58,168 nt of DNA from Phlegmacium glaucopus (Eukaryota > Basidiomycota > Agaricomycetes > Agaricales > Cortinariaceae), in contig MU130188.1 of assembly GCA_015039465.1 (NCBI GenBank), positions 1 through 58,168 on the forward strand. Reading direction: 5' to 3'. Each line of letters starts with the position of its first letter. Positions within the stretch are counted from its first letter, which is position 1. This document shows positions 33,351 to 43,254 of this stretch, piece after piece. The notes under the pieces were generated by a model. The model saw only the letters and a program-made list of their open reading frames with translations. It did not search any database and had not been told where the DNA came from. Position numbers and translations under genes: made by a program.

Positions 33351-33453
33351 ATGACTGGAAAAAAAAACATAATCTGATTAACCCCTCCAGACCGCAAATG
33401 TAAGTATATTCAAGTAGTTTATTGCCAATTCTGATCACCTTCTAATTTTTAGG

Positions 33454-35321
33454 ATGAATTACCATGGAAAACCTACCAGTCATATCAATGATCCCCTGGT
33501 CAAAGTAGAGGGGATAACAACACAGAGCATATCAGGAGTGTGAGTATTAGATAACTCCAATTATATCCTTCCCTTTCTAAAAAAAACTGACTGTATAACC
33601 TCATCATTCAGCCTAAAAAAACAAATTGTTCCGGATAACAGTGAGGACCCACTGCTCAATCCCATTGATATACCGGTACAGAAGAACCTTTGTGTTCGTA
33701 AGCAAAAATTAGATCAAAAGGATGTAAAGTAAGCAATTAATTTTAATTTAATTTATATTTCTATTTTTTGGTTTTAAATGAGTGTCAGGACACCATCTCC
33801 AGGTATACAAAGTTCTACCAAGGTTTATCCTCCATCACTTGGGTACATTGACACAAAACAAACAAAAAAAAAATGTCTCACTTCCATATCATAGATCACC
33901 TCACAAGGGAAAGGCAAAAGTTGAGTTCAACGCTCACAGTGATACAAAATCTCAGCACGAGGATGAGATATCAGATGATTGGGATGAGAATGAGATGCAA
34001 CTTGCCATGAGCAAGTCACGGTAAGTCATATTATTTTTGTCATTTATAATACAATTACTGATCATACTGCTTTATTCAGCGAGATCAATAATAAATTACC
34101 TGAAGGATCAAGTGGTAATATTGTGGATGATGATGATGATGACGACCCATTTATTGATGTTATCTCCAAAAATGTTATGCCTATTCCACCATCAAAACCC
34201 AAGAAAGTTTATCTCAAAGATTTTGAAAATTTTACTGTCAAGTAATTGTTCATTTTTATTGCATTTAACTGTTATATTAACACAATTTTATAGAGCCTTG
34301 CCTGAGAAGGATGAATCCTTCTTTTTAAATGTTCAAGATCGACGTTTACGTCGTCAATACAAGGACCTTCCTTGTCTATGGTAAATATACCACAATTCTA
34401 CATATTTTAATATATAAATCTACCTTTAGGGTTGGTTATATCCATTCTTGGAGTACAACATCCTCCGACGTCCCTCATGTTCCATATTCACATTGGCCAA
34501 AAATCATTCCTACGATGGACATTGGGTAACTATCTAATATATTACTTTTATTCCAAATATTTATAATAAAATATGTTTCATATAGCAACAACAGTTCAAT
34601 CATGGCTATGATTTCCATGGTTAAACAAGGCCGTTTTTTTAATCCCTGTCGTGCTTCCCCAATGGATATTACTGTTCGGGATGGCTATCGAGGGCGTTGT
34701 GAAGCCTTCATCGGAAAGCGGCCTGCAGTTGCTATCATCACTGGATATTGCAATGATTCCAATCTCGTTGTTGGTTTGAAAGGACACAAATCAATCGGTG
34801 TCTTATTCCATGGTCAAGAGTGGGAACGATATTGCTGCTTTATCTCAATGATATTTGATGAACAAAATTTGAATGCGCAGCTTTATAGATCCGTCTTAAC
34901 ATTTTCAACTTTGCCAAACAGTATTTCTGCCCCTCCAAATTTTCCAAATGCCAGCCTTAGCCCTCTTTCCGGCCGCCATGCAAAAACCAATGATACGCCT
35001 GTTGAACGTGCTCGTGGGGCCTTATATTTCACTGATATTGGTACAATCTTTATTTAAATATTCATGTGTCGATAATGAATTATTGACTATCATTTTTATT
35101 CAGTGCCAGTTTTCAATGCACAAGAAATCAATCTGAACCAGGAAACCGATTTTGACAACCTTCAAAACATTTTTCCTACCTTCGATGGAGAGATACCCAT
35201 TGGTTCATGTGTTGCGGTTGGACATAGTGTTTCTTCGTATCTTGGAAAGAAAACTGATGTCACAAATGTCCATCTTGCAACCAACATTCTCTTTGTTATT
35301 GTTTTTGGCACACCAGATTGA
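33454..35321 (+). CDS. Agaricomycete-expanded protein of unknown function, acidic N-terminus
   Basis: Exons with ~50-bp introns encode MNYHGKPTSHINDPLVKVEG (33454 on), LKKQIVPDNSEDPLLNPIDI, a Ser/Pro/Lys-rich segment, a run of Asp codons (DDDDDDDPFIDVIS near 34125), RRLRRQYKDLPCLW, and then a globular part: MVKQGRFFNPCRASPMDI, GKRPAVAIITGYCNDSNLV, FTDI, and FDGEIPIGSCVAVGHSVSSY with TNVHLATNILFVIVFGTPD at the end (TGA 35319-35321). The C-terminal part matches a family often seen in Agaricomycete genomes. A run of nine A near 33870 coincides with a change of frame, so one indel or an unrecognised intron is likely there. An upstream exon from 33351 (MTGKK) contains a stop. No function can be given. 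Confidence 0.5.
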
Positions 35322-36330
35322 TAACTTTTTTTTTTTTGCTACATTTCCTCCCAGTGTATTTTTAATATGTTTGATTGCATCAATATCTCGTTATGCTCAC
35401 ACATCCCTTTTGTTCGTAATATCTATCCCTTTCCTTGTTTGCAGTCTCACTATGTTCCTGATAAACGTTGTAAATTTGACATACAAATATAACTGTTAGT
35501 TATCACCAGAATCATATTCCCAGTTAAAAAATAAAATTCTAACTTAGTACCAACAATAGAATTAGCCAATAATTTAGAAACATAAATATTGATATTGCAG
35601 AACCATGTATAATTTATTTATATATTGTTTTATTGAGAAAATATTCATACGTGTAACAACATCTTTACTTTGGTGTGGCTAGAGCACCTCCATAAGACCC
35701 AATGAAGAAATTCCTTTAAACTCAAAAACTTGTCTTTTAGCTTCTAAAACAAACAACAATTACTGGTCTTCAATTTTATGAGCCTTCACAGAGATGTTTT
35801 TGGATAAATGGATAAGCACAAGTATGGGTAGTGAATTAATAAACAAACATTATAAGCTATCTCAAAAAACTTTCCAAAACAAATATATGACAACAACGCG
35901 TTGCTGAAAATGAGTTATTGATCATGGTTTGCCTTCTGGCTCCCATCATAATAGTTAGTCACACATAAGCAAACCAGAAAAAGTCAATAACCTCAATATA
36001 AACAGGCTCTGAATCATCACCTTATACTACTTGTTACTATGACCAATAAATTATGTAAACAGTAAGAAAAAATATACCTCTCCATTCCCGTTTTCATTTT
36101 TCAATTCTTTATTAATTTATCTCTAGTTTTTCACTTCCTCACTCTCTCTATGTGACAATGACAAACATGAATCGCTTGTATAATATAATGAGTAAAATAT
36201 ATTGCATTTTATAAAATAATTATTAATAATAAATATTCTATAGATAAATATTTTTTTTAACTAAAAATAATAAATATTCTATATAAAAACCCATAAGAGT
36301 CATATTGCCGTGCAAAGCAACGGCCCACAT
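35322..36330. other. AT-rich region at the right side of the block
   Basis: No gene is seen. It contains one diverged copy of the block's repeat motif near 35885-35935 (GACAACAACGCGTTGCTGAA ... TTATTGATC). AT content remains high until about 36300 and then falls. Confidence 0.4.
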
Positions 36331-36337
36331 CTCTAGT

Positions 36338-36535
36338 GTGATTCAGTGAATGAACTCTTCTAAGTTCAAGTTGACGAGTCATAAAACACAAATAATTGAT
36401 AAGGCAGGGGTAAATCGTGTGCATGAGACATTTTAAACACAAGCAATGAAGCATGTTCAACATGAGGAAGCACAGCTATGTTCTCATTAATTAGGGGATA
36501 TTCCTGGCACCCTCAAACGCGTGTTTGAACGCAGA
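36338..36535 (-). repeat. ~200-bp dispersed repeat, copy 1 (inverted relative to 57.7 kb)
   Basis: The reverse complement of this block matches 57729-57932. One end carries GCGTTCAAACACGCGTTTGA (a near-palindrome), the other ends ..GAATCACAC after ATTCAcTGAAT, a short hairpin. Flanks beyond these points are unrelated at the two loci, so the block is a discrete dispersed unit. Confidence 0.7.
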
Positions 36536-36746
36536 CATCCCAAATTGGATCTAACAGCGTTCGTATTAAGCCTAGGCTAAAGCAGTAAAAAAGGGACGTT
36601 ACAGCATTCTCGTTTAGGAGATCTTCAAAGTCATTTGTCCTGTGATATAAACTGTCAGTAAATTATGCACGAAACAGACAAACAGGAATATATATATAAA
36701 GCTTCCTTCGCTTGAATCCCTGCCCCCCAGCCCCCGCAGTGTAACA

Positions 36747-37790
36747 ATGAATCCCTCTCACTTCTGGCTACCCTTCCAGGCCTTCCCCCTTCCTTCTCCT
36801 TCACCATTTGTTATCCATTTCAGCATGTAGACCCCTCGCAAGGCCCCCAACAGATGGGTCACCAATACTACCATCATCACCCAAACCACTACTACTACCC
36901 CCATCACCCAAACCACCCCCATCTCCCAAATCACTACCACTACCACCATCACCCAAACCACCCCCACAATCACTCGATCGTGGGCCCCACTCACAACCAA
37001 CGCTATGGAGGTCACCGCATGACAGTGGCCTCAACCCCATACAACATGTCACATATATTGTCAAGAACGACCGCAAGCAGTCACTCCATGGGCACCTACC
37101 CAGTTTATGCTGGGATGGGTGCCCTGAACAACACAGGAGTTGGCGGGGCGACACCCCCGTCAGGAAACCCCCAAATGGGGTCAGTCAAACCGAAGCGGGC
37201 AAAACGCCATCATTCGGGTCCTCCCAAGGCCCAGAAACAGCAGAGAGGTAGGGAGGACCTCTCGGTGTACCTAGTCCCTGTTGTGGAAAGTATGTTGGTT
37301 TTGCAATCCATCCATTTTTTTCTTCACATTCACAACCATTTGTAGCAGTCACAACAGCAGGTGGGTCAGCTGTCCCCACCGTAATTCCCGCACCAGCACC
37401 AGCGCCAACATCTGCCGCGCTAGTACAACCTGCCACGTCGACATCGGGTGCATCGACACTGGCTGCGCCCACAGCATCTCCTGCAATGGCTGGGCACATG
37501 CACCGACGAGGGCATGGAGGCAACATCAAGACAAAAGCACAAAAATGTACGTGTAATTTACAATCTTTCTGGATTTCTGAACATCGTCGCTAAAATCCTT
37601 CTGCAGCGAAGGTCTACAACAACGACTCGGACGTTCACCGAGTATCCTCTGGATCCGAGTCCGATTAGCAGTATTGAAGGGGGTGATCATACAATGCATC
37701 GTCTGCAATGGTCAATTGGTATTAGCATTGGTGATCATTATCCTCTGACCATTATGCGCTTGTCATCTTCTATGCTGTTGAATTATTGAA
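36747..37790 (+). pseudogene. His/Pro-rich gene, copy 1
   Basis: The frame near 36850-37270 encodes a low-complexity N-terminus (QQMGHQYYHHHPNHYYYPHH and similar), then GTYPVYAGMGALNN, and a basic segment KRAKRHHSGPPKAQKQQRGR EDLS. A GT-AG intron (GTATGTTGG ... CATTTGTAG, about 37290-37345) leads to an Ala/Pro/Thr-rich exon (VIPAPAPAPTSAALVQPA), and a second intron (GTACGTGTAATT ... CTGCAG) to a last exon that soon stops. It resembles a nuclear low-complexity protein, but no domain is recognised. A start at 36747 (MNPSHFWLPFQAFP) is out of frame with the rest without an extra intron. A related fragment lies inside the hAT element at 10796-11135. Confidence 0.4.
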
Positions 37791-38142
37791 TTATTGAATT
37801 ATTGAATTATACTGTTCCGAAACGCAAAGACCGAATGAGATAGAAACAATTATCGATGGAGAGAATCATGGTGAGGAACTTTGGCTTATGAATTGTGTAC
37901 ATGTGTGATGGTCACTTGGGTAATATATTTTTAAATGCAACTTAGCAGTCCTTCCACTGCTCTACGATCTCCAATATGCTGTACTGCCTCACCGCAGAGT
38001 TCTTCTGCGGTGGTAGCTGAAGATTGATTTTCACTCCAGCAGGTTTTGATGTACTTTTCTGCGTCAGGTTGTATAAAAACAACACAATTTTCAAGACAAA
38101 GCACTGGGTCCCATGTAACAAAGGTAGGTCTTTTCGGGACAT
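37791..38142. other. No gene recognised between the His/Pro-rich gene and the LTR
   Basis: It contains a short (TTGAATTA)n microsatellite at 37779-37808. The rest shows no coding motifs. Confidence 0.4.
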
Positions 38143-38316
38143 TGGAGTAGGCCGAGGTGAGGTTAGCTAGTTCCGAGTATGTAGCTGGCTCGGAAAGTGA
38201 TGGTATTGCTAAGGATAGCTTGCTTAACTAATTATTCTAAACAGGTGATTACAACTATGGATCAGCTGATGTATCACATGATGTCACGTGATTCCCAGGA
38301 AATATCCACCATTCCA
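38143..38316 (-). repeat. 3' LTR of non-autonomous LTR element, copy 1
   Basis: This 174-bp direct repeat is identical in layout to 40014-40187, with TGGA...TCCA ends. Read on the minus strand, the sequence just before it is AGAGGGGGG, a polypurine tract as expected next to a 3' LTR. Confidence 0.8.
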
Positions 38317-38402
38317 TGTGCCCCCCTCTAACAAGGCAACGTCCTCGTTGCCTATGAAATAGTAGCCATAAAAGGAGTAAGAATGAAATAAAATAAAATA
38401 TA

Positions 38403-39834
38403 TCACTGACAAATCCAACCGAGAGCCTTCAAAGCATTACTGAGATCCAATAATCTAGGATCTTGATCCCAGTTCAATGAGATGAATGAAGTTGGCTGTG
38501 AAATTTGATGTGGTGGGTGAGGATTTGAATGAAGCGAATTAAAATGCTGATAATGGGTATGACGAGGTTGAGAATGATGAAAATGATATGAATTTCGGGG
38601 ATTTTGGGCCTGTTTACGATGACGGCGTCGAAGGGATGAAAATGGGTTCGTTGATGATGAACGAAGGCCGGAAAGGTCACGGGGATATTTCGTAGGCGTT
38701 GTAGACACGATAGGGAGTGCTTCTGCGTCGTCTGCCCAGCTGAAACGGGTTGAAACGGCCGTTTTCGAGGTTTCCGGGTGTTTTTGAGTGGAAACATGTG
38801 ATTTTCGACTTTCCGGGTGTTTTTGGACGATTTCCGCCGCTTCGGGTGCTGAAACAATAGCATGTGGTGCTAGGGGCTCGGAAACGGCGAGGGAAGGGGT
38901 TAGGGACCTGGAAACGGTCACGAACGATGAGCGTTCGCGTTTGGCGCCAAGACGGGCGCTTATTTCCTTTTCGGGCATCGCAGGGCTTTGTGACGCGTCG
39001 TTGGGGGCTGGGGACGCGATTTCGAGGTACTGGAAGGTAGGGGACGTTGTCTGGGTGCTAGCATCGTCGTAGATCGTGGCCGGTTTGCAAAATACGTCGT
39101 TACTGGTGTTAATATTGACTTTTGCTTCGTATTCGTCGAATGGGGGCTCGTTTTGTGACGTGGCATCGAAAATGGGCGCTAATGGATCGGTTTGTATGGC
39201 CATGGTTGCGGAAGAGGCCAAAGGAGCGCTGACAACGTCCGTTTGGACAGAAATGGAAGTGGTGGTGGGTACAGGAATGAGTGGGGGGTCCGTTTGGAAG
39301 CCAGTGTGTTCGAGAACAGCAATGGGCATGAAACAATGCTGTCCATGCCCGTTTTCTACCCACTCTGAGTGCTCACTTGCTTGTCCATCCTCTAATCCCA
39401 TTTTGAAATGTGTTATCTTACTCTCCTCAACACCTTTCCGATATCCTTTATCATATTCCTCATCCAATTTTTTCTCCAAACTTCAAAGTACCGCTCGTCA
39501 TCCTTCATGGTATCCTTCGTCATATGCACGGTCCCAGAGAATTTCGAGGTTCTCATTTTCCGGGAATGAAGCGGCTGTGGTAAGGAATTTTTTGATTGAT
39601 TGTAAATCAGCAATTTCAATAAATTGACAAAACGCATCGCAAGCGGCCGTTGTTTCGTGTGCTGTAGGTGCTGTGGTAGCTGTAGCAGTAGACGAGGGCG
39701 ATTTTTCAGTCTGTTGGTGCAGTTATAGCTGGTATTGTTGCTGCGTCACCGAAATTGGCCGTGTTTGCCTGTTTTGGTTGATTTTTCGAGTTTTTCTTTG
39801 CCATTTGAATGTGTTTGTGCCCATTTGTGCCCAT
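38403..39834 (-). pseudogene. Gag-like ORF of the TRIM-like element, copy 1
   Basis: The minus-strand ATG at 39834 opens MGTNGHKHIQMAKKN. A Gly/Glu-rich amphipathic region (WDRAYDEGYHEG ... DEEYDKGYRKGVEE) is followed by four QTD/TQT-type motifs (GFQTDPP, SVQTDVV, AIQTDPL, STQTTSP), a Ser/Pro-rich linker, FSWADDAEALPIV, a basic RRRHRKQ, and a conserved C-terminus (NWDQDPRLLDLSNALKALGW). This family is familiar as a multi-copy hypothetical protein in Agaricomycetes. Two in-frame TGA codons (39498-39500, 39483-39485) are shared with copy 2; this copy also has one extra base near 39709 that shifts the N-terminal frame. It is probably inactive. Confidence 0.6.
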
Positions 39835-40013
39835 TTTTCCTATATCCTAGTTTCCAGTAGTAAATATACCAGAGAGTTCAAATTGACAGTTTTCGAGCCT
39901 AGAATTTTTTAGAGAGACCCCAAAGAGACCCAGTAGTGTTATATAAAAAAAGCTAGAGCCTTTAAGTTGTTGACAGTGATATTGGCTGGTCAAATCACAC
40001 TCTCATCACCATA

Positions 40014-40187
40014 TGGAGTAGGCCGAGGTGAGGTTAGCTAGTTCCGAGTATGTAGCTGGCTCGGAAAGTGATGGTATTGCTAAGGATAGCTTGCTTAACT
40101 AATTATTCTAAACAGGTGATTACAACTATGGATCAGCTGATGTATCACATGATGTCACGTGATTCCCAGGAAATATCCACCATTCCA
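40014..40187 (-). repeat. 5' LTR of TRIM-like element, copy 1
   Basis: Direct repeat of 38143-38316. In element orientation (minus strand) it starts TGGAATGGTGGATATTTCC and ends GGCCTACTCCA. Confidence 0.8.
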
Positions 40188-40200
40188 ACGTCATGTGGTA

Positions 40201-40558
40201 AGATAGGGCTCATGCACGTTCAACAAGCCTTCATGTGAGGTGACATACTGTGACCAATATCACGTGACTCAGGAATGACCTTATGGGGACATTATTTCAG
40301 CTTCAACTGATTGCGTTGACGCCAATTACCGGTCACGTGACAATTGATAAAAAGTCAACTTTTGAATGATATCCTTCTACAGGTCATTTTAAAAAAAATT
40401 GCTTCCTGTGAACTGTTAGGAATGCATTTATGTACAGTTCCTAGGGGCCATATTTTTATTTACTTTTGTACAGACACCTATCATTCAAAATTTCTGATTT
40501 TGTCACTTTTGTCACTTTTGTCACGTGAAGGCTTGTTGAACGTGCATGAGCCCTATCT
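40201..40558. mobile_element. 358-bp MITE with ~37-bp TIRs and TA duplication, copy 1
   Basis: Inverted ends start AGATAGGGCTCATGCACGTT and continue CAACAAGCCTTCA(C/T)GTGA, flanked by TA on both sides (40199-40200 and 40559-40560). TA duplication and long inverted repeats fit a Tc1/mariner-like MITE. Near the right end TCACTTTTG is repeated three times. There is no coding capacity. Confidence 0.8.
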
Positions 40559-40560
40559 TA

Positions 40561-41035
40561 GAAGCAACGGCCTCTATAGATGTCTTCTCAACAAGCTCAC
40601 ATAGAATGTACGTCGCAATGTTTAAACCAAAGATTGAAGGGAAAGGACCAAGATCTGGTATGATTCTGACACAGAAATCGTCAAATCTTTCCCAGAACCT
40701 CCTCTTCATATGCACCATCCAGGAACAGTTCTAGTATTGCAATTGCATCTTGCTGTCTCCTGCCATGTTACTCGCATTTCCAAACCACTTTTACAAAACC
40801 TGTGTTAAAAAAAAAAGAATATGCAACACAAGAAGAACAAAAAGGCACAAAGGAAAAGTAAATCAACTAAGCAAAACCGAGCCAGGCTCGCTTTTAACAA
40901 TGACCACTTGTCGGACAAAAAGCAGCATGGTTTGCGCTATTTTCCGTCCAATACACTTGATTCTTCTCCTGAATCGAGCAGACTGTTGTAATGACAAGTG
41001 AGTCGGATGTTGAGAATAAGCAACAGAATGACAAT
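40561..41035. other. Unassigned sequence between MITE and ATG18 pseudogene
   Basis: A minus-strand frame (40521-40718) reads CVRIIPDLGPFPSIFGLNIA and looks protein-like, but it overlaps the MITE end and has no recognisable family. No gene is called. Confidence 0.3.
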
Positions 41036-41041
41036 TCTTTG

Positions 41042-42330
41042 TTACCTATATTGTTTCATCAACGAACACTCTCCGCCTTTGACCAGATCAATACTGTATG
41101 AATAAAAATAACCATCAGAGGAAATCACCATAACATGAGGCATCGTCCTGACGGATCGCATTAGCCACTGGAAACATAACTTGGAATGTAGAAAAAGAAT
41201 TGCCCTGACAAAGCGACGATACTCCTTTACCGCTGGTTGGCCGTAAGAAAGTAAAATCTCTGGAGGGTTCCCACATCTCCGTGAGCGAGTTTGGGAGGTA
41301 CCCGAGTGTGTGAGGCTTTTAGTTAGCTGTAGCGATCTGCGATTGAAACCCCGACTTTGAGAAAGAGAGATAATGCAGTGAGAACCGGTGAATCTACAAA
41401 AACAAAGATATGACAAACGAGATACTCTTGCTCTTTTTCTTTTCGATGAACAATTCATAGTCCACTTCCAAGCTAGCAGGTGGAGACGCCCCTTCCGCTG
41501 ACTCCAGCGGGCTTGCTGACCTGATTCAAATTCGATGTTTCACTATTGTTCTTCAATGCTGCTTGCTGGCCCAGTTTGAATATATGGACAGTGTCATGCA
41601 CAGAGCTCGCAGCCAACGAGAAGACTAGATTAAAGTTCATTGAATGATTCTATTGTTCTTTGGTGCTGCTTGCTGGCCCAGTCTGAATATATGGACAGTG
41701 TCATGCACGGAGCTCACAGCCAACGACAAGACTAGATTAAAGTCCATTAAATAAATTCTCGCCTCTCTGGTGCCTTGCGTGAACTGATACAGTTTCTCTG
41801 CACCAGGAATACTCCACACACGTATCACAGTGCCTTTATCAGATGAGGTGGCAAGGAGTGAACTGGTAGAGTTGATAGAGAGGAAAGAAAGCGGCGATTT
41901 ATGTACTTGTATAATGTTGGCGACCGTCAAAGTACGGGTGGAGAAAAGGAGGACGTCGCCAGGCTGATGTGGACGATGAAGCCACGGCTGTACTTGGAGA
42001 GCCGTTGGCGGCAGTTGCGAGGGACATGGGTGATGGAACTGGTGAAGGATAGGCTAGATAGGAGCTGTCTGTGGAAGTAGAAGGGCGCATATCGCTAAGC
42101 AGGGATTTTGCCAAGTCAGTGGACAATGTATGGAAAGAAAAGGATAGGTTTTGACGGACCTTCTGGATTTGGCGTGGTCTCAATAACATGAAGTAATCTC
42201 ATATTAGAGATATCATAGACATGTATCTCCATCTCTAGCACGATAACAAGTGACTTTCAATTCAATTTGACGGCCAATATGGACGAAGGGAATAGCAACT
42301 CGCAGATCATGGATTGTCGCTTCATTCACA
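41042..42330 (-). pseudogene. ATG18: ATG18-like (PROPPIN, WD40) pseudogene, copy 1
   Basis: Minus-strand frames together cover most of an ATG18 beta-propeller, the PI3P-binding autophagy protein. In order: [102 protein letters not shown] and the C-terminal [20 protein letters not shown] followed by [10 protein letters not shown]. Disabling features: TGA at 42257-42259 where the family has Arg, a one-base deletion upstream of SSYLAYP relative to copy 2, and the FRRG phosphoinositide motif reduced to FTQG. A 107-bp tandem duplication (41543-41638 and 41650-41745) repeats part of one exon. The N-terminal blade is not recognisable. Confidence 0.75.
41543..41745 (-). repeat. 107-bp tandem duplication inside the ATG18 pseudogene
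   Basis: The block starting CTATTGTTCTT and containing TGCTGCTTGCTGGCCCAGT-type sequence and ATATGGACAGTGTCATGCAC occurs at 41543 and 41650 with a few substitutions. It duplicates the exon end encoding DTVHIFRLGQQAA. It is also present in the second copy of the segmental duplication, so it is older than that event. Confidence 0.8.
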
Positions 42331-42544
42331 AGTTTTATTGATTGTGAACAGCAGGGTTTTGATTCTATTCACGCGCAAAGAACAAATTTAGGACCCGAGA
42401 TCGACGAAAAACAGAGGACTCACTCCAAAAATGGAAATCGATAGCCGATCCAAGCTCAGGACCGCCAATAAACATCAATATGTTCCAGACCCCAGGAACA
42501 GACGCGGCAACATCCGCGGAATATTCATGCAACGCCCAGGTCTG

Positions 42545-42571
<27 letters not shown>
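42545..42571. repeat. Poly(A) run (27 A) at the right edge of duplication copy 1
   Basis: Copy 1 follows copy 2 exactly to CAGGTCTG and then breaks into 27 A before unrelated sequence starting GTTTAGCAATAG. In copy 2 the corresponding sequence is AAAGAAACCGG and belongs to the P450-ATG18 interval. Confidence 0.9.
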
Positions 42572-42575
<4 letters not shown>

Positions 42576-42747
42576 AGCAATAGATTTTAAATGAAATAGA
42601 GAGGGTTTGACTAGTATTTTAAGCTACTGATTGTTGTGAAAGCAGTGAGGCCTCTTTAGATTGCTTTTTCTCTGATTTAAAGTCAATTTTATAGATACAC
42701 AACAGTTAGATCACTCTGATATCAGAGAAATAAAAATTCCCAAAAAT

Positions 42748-42869
42748 ACCCTGACCCCTCCAGAAGGGTAAGGGTTTTTCAAGGGTCAAAAAATCTGTAC
42801 CCTGACCCTGACCCTCCTTACCCTTACCCTTGTACCCCAGGGGTTTCTCAAACCCCCGCCCATCACTAA
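42748..42869 (-). repeat. Possible isolated hAT-like terminus
   Basis: Read on the minus strand from 42869 it begins TAGTGATGGGCGGGGGTTTG and continues with CCCTTACCC/AAGGGTAAGG and CCCTGA/TCAGGG subterminal repeats. TAGTGATG resembles the terminus of the hAT element at 10087, but no partner end or target duplication was found. Confidence 0.3.
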
Positions 42870-42982
42870 TGACTACTATATAAATAGAAAATGCCTGTGG
42901 CTACGTAGCTACTGAGTCCATTCCAATATTAGGCTGGTATTAATAGATGATCACACAATACAATGCCATTCTGATGTCATTT

Positions 42983-43019
42983 GGATTCCGAGTTCTCAGT
43001 ATTGAGAACTCGGTCTTAT
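42983..43019. repeat. 26-nt palindrome, second copy
   Basis: CCGAGTTCTCA-GTAT-TGAGAACTCGG at 42988-43013, with AATCC-side and TCTTAT-side flanks matching the block at 513-549 in reverse complement. It lies 240 bp upstream of the tyrosine-recombinase retrotransposon Gag ORF. Confidence 0.6.
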
Positions 43020-43254
43020 TACGAGTTCCATTACCTTGCTGTAAAGCTCCACGATGAGGAAACACGAAGTGTTGACTCATCTAAGGATAAGATAAAATAA
43101 ATAGAGCCAGGCAAGACCCAGTGACGTCTGATCATAATACTAGCAAATCACAGGACAAGATCAGACGCAACGATAAGCATCGACCTCCATCTTTTTCTTC
43201 TGGTCTTGCTGGCATCGTCTGAGCTTTATCAGATAATTTTTTTCTGAACTACCT

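Larger units (their letters stand above)
38143..40187 (-). mobile_element. Non-autonomous LTR retroelement (TRIM-like) with one ORF, copy 1
   Basis: Two 174-bp direct repeats with TG..CA ends flank 1,697 bp that encodes only one protein on the minus strand. The polypurine tract lies next to the downstream LTR. The primer-binding site beside the upstream LTR (after TAT, TGGTGATGAGAGTG) is not a match I can assign to a tRNA. No clean 5-bp target duplication is seen (GACAT versus ACGTC). No pol genes are present, so movement would need an autonomous partner. Confidence 0.75.
36878..42544 (+). repeat. 5.67-kb segmental duplication, copy 1
   Basis: It is collinear with 50085-55750 at a constant offset of 13,207-13,206 and differs by scattered substitutions and single-base indels. 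The left flank of this copy and the right flank of copy 2 read on as continuous gene sequence, whereas the right edge here (..CAGGTCTG) runs into 27 A, and the left edge of copy 2 emerges from 25 A. Confidence 0.95.

Noticed and set aside
36801..37154. Gly/Val-rich minus-strand frames opposite the His/Pro-rich gene
   Set aside because: Low-complexity mirror of the CCACCC-type repeat; the plus strand has the introns and the conserved basic segment.
39076..39627. 183-codon plus-strand open frame (and its copy at 52283-52834)
   Set aside because: It lies antisense to the TRIM Gag-like ORF, whose minus-strand protein has conserved motifs; the plus-strand frame is a shadow.
42780..42850. Telomere-like CCCTTACCC/CCCTGACCC runs
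   Set aside because: Irregular and only a few units; better explained as subterminal motifs of a hAT-like end starting at 42869.
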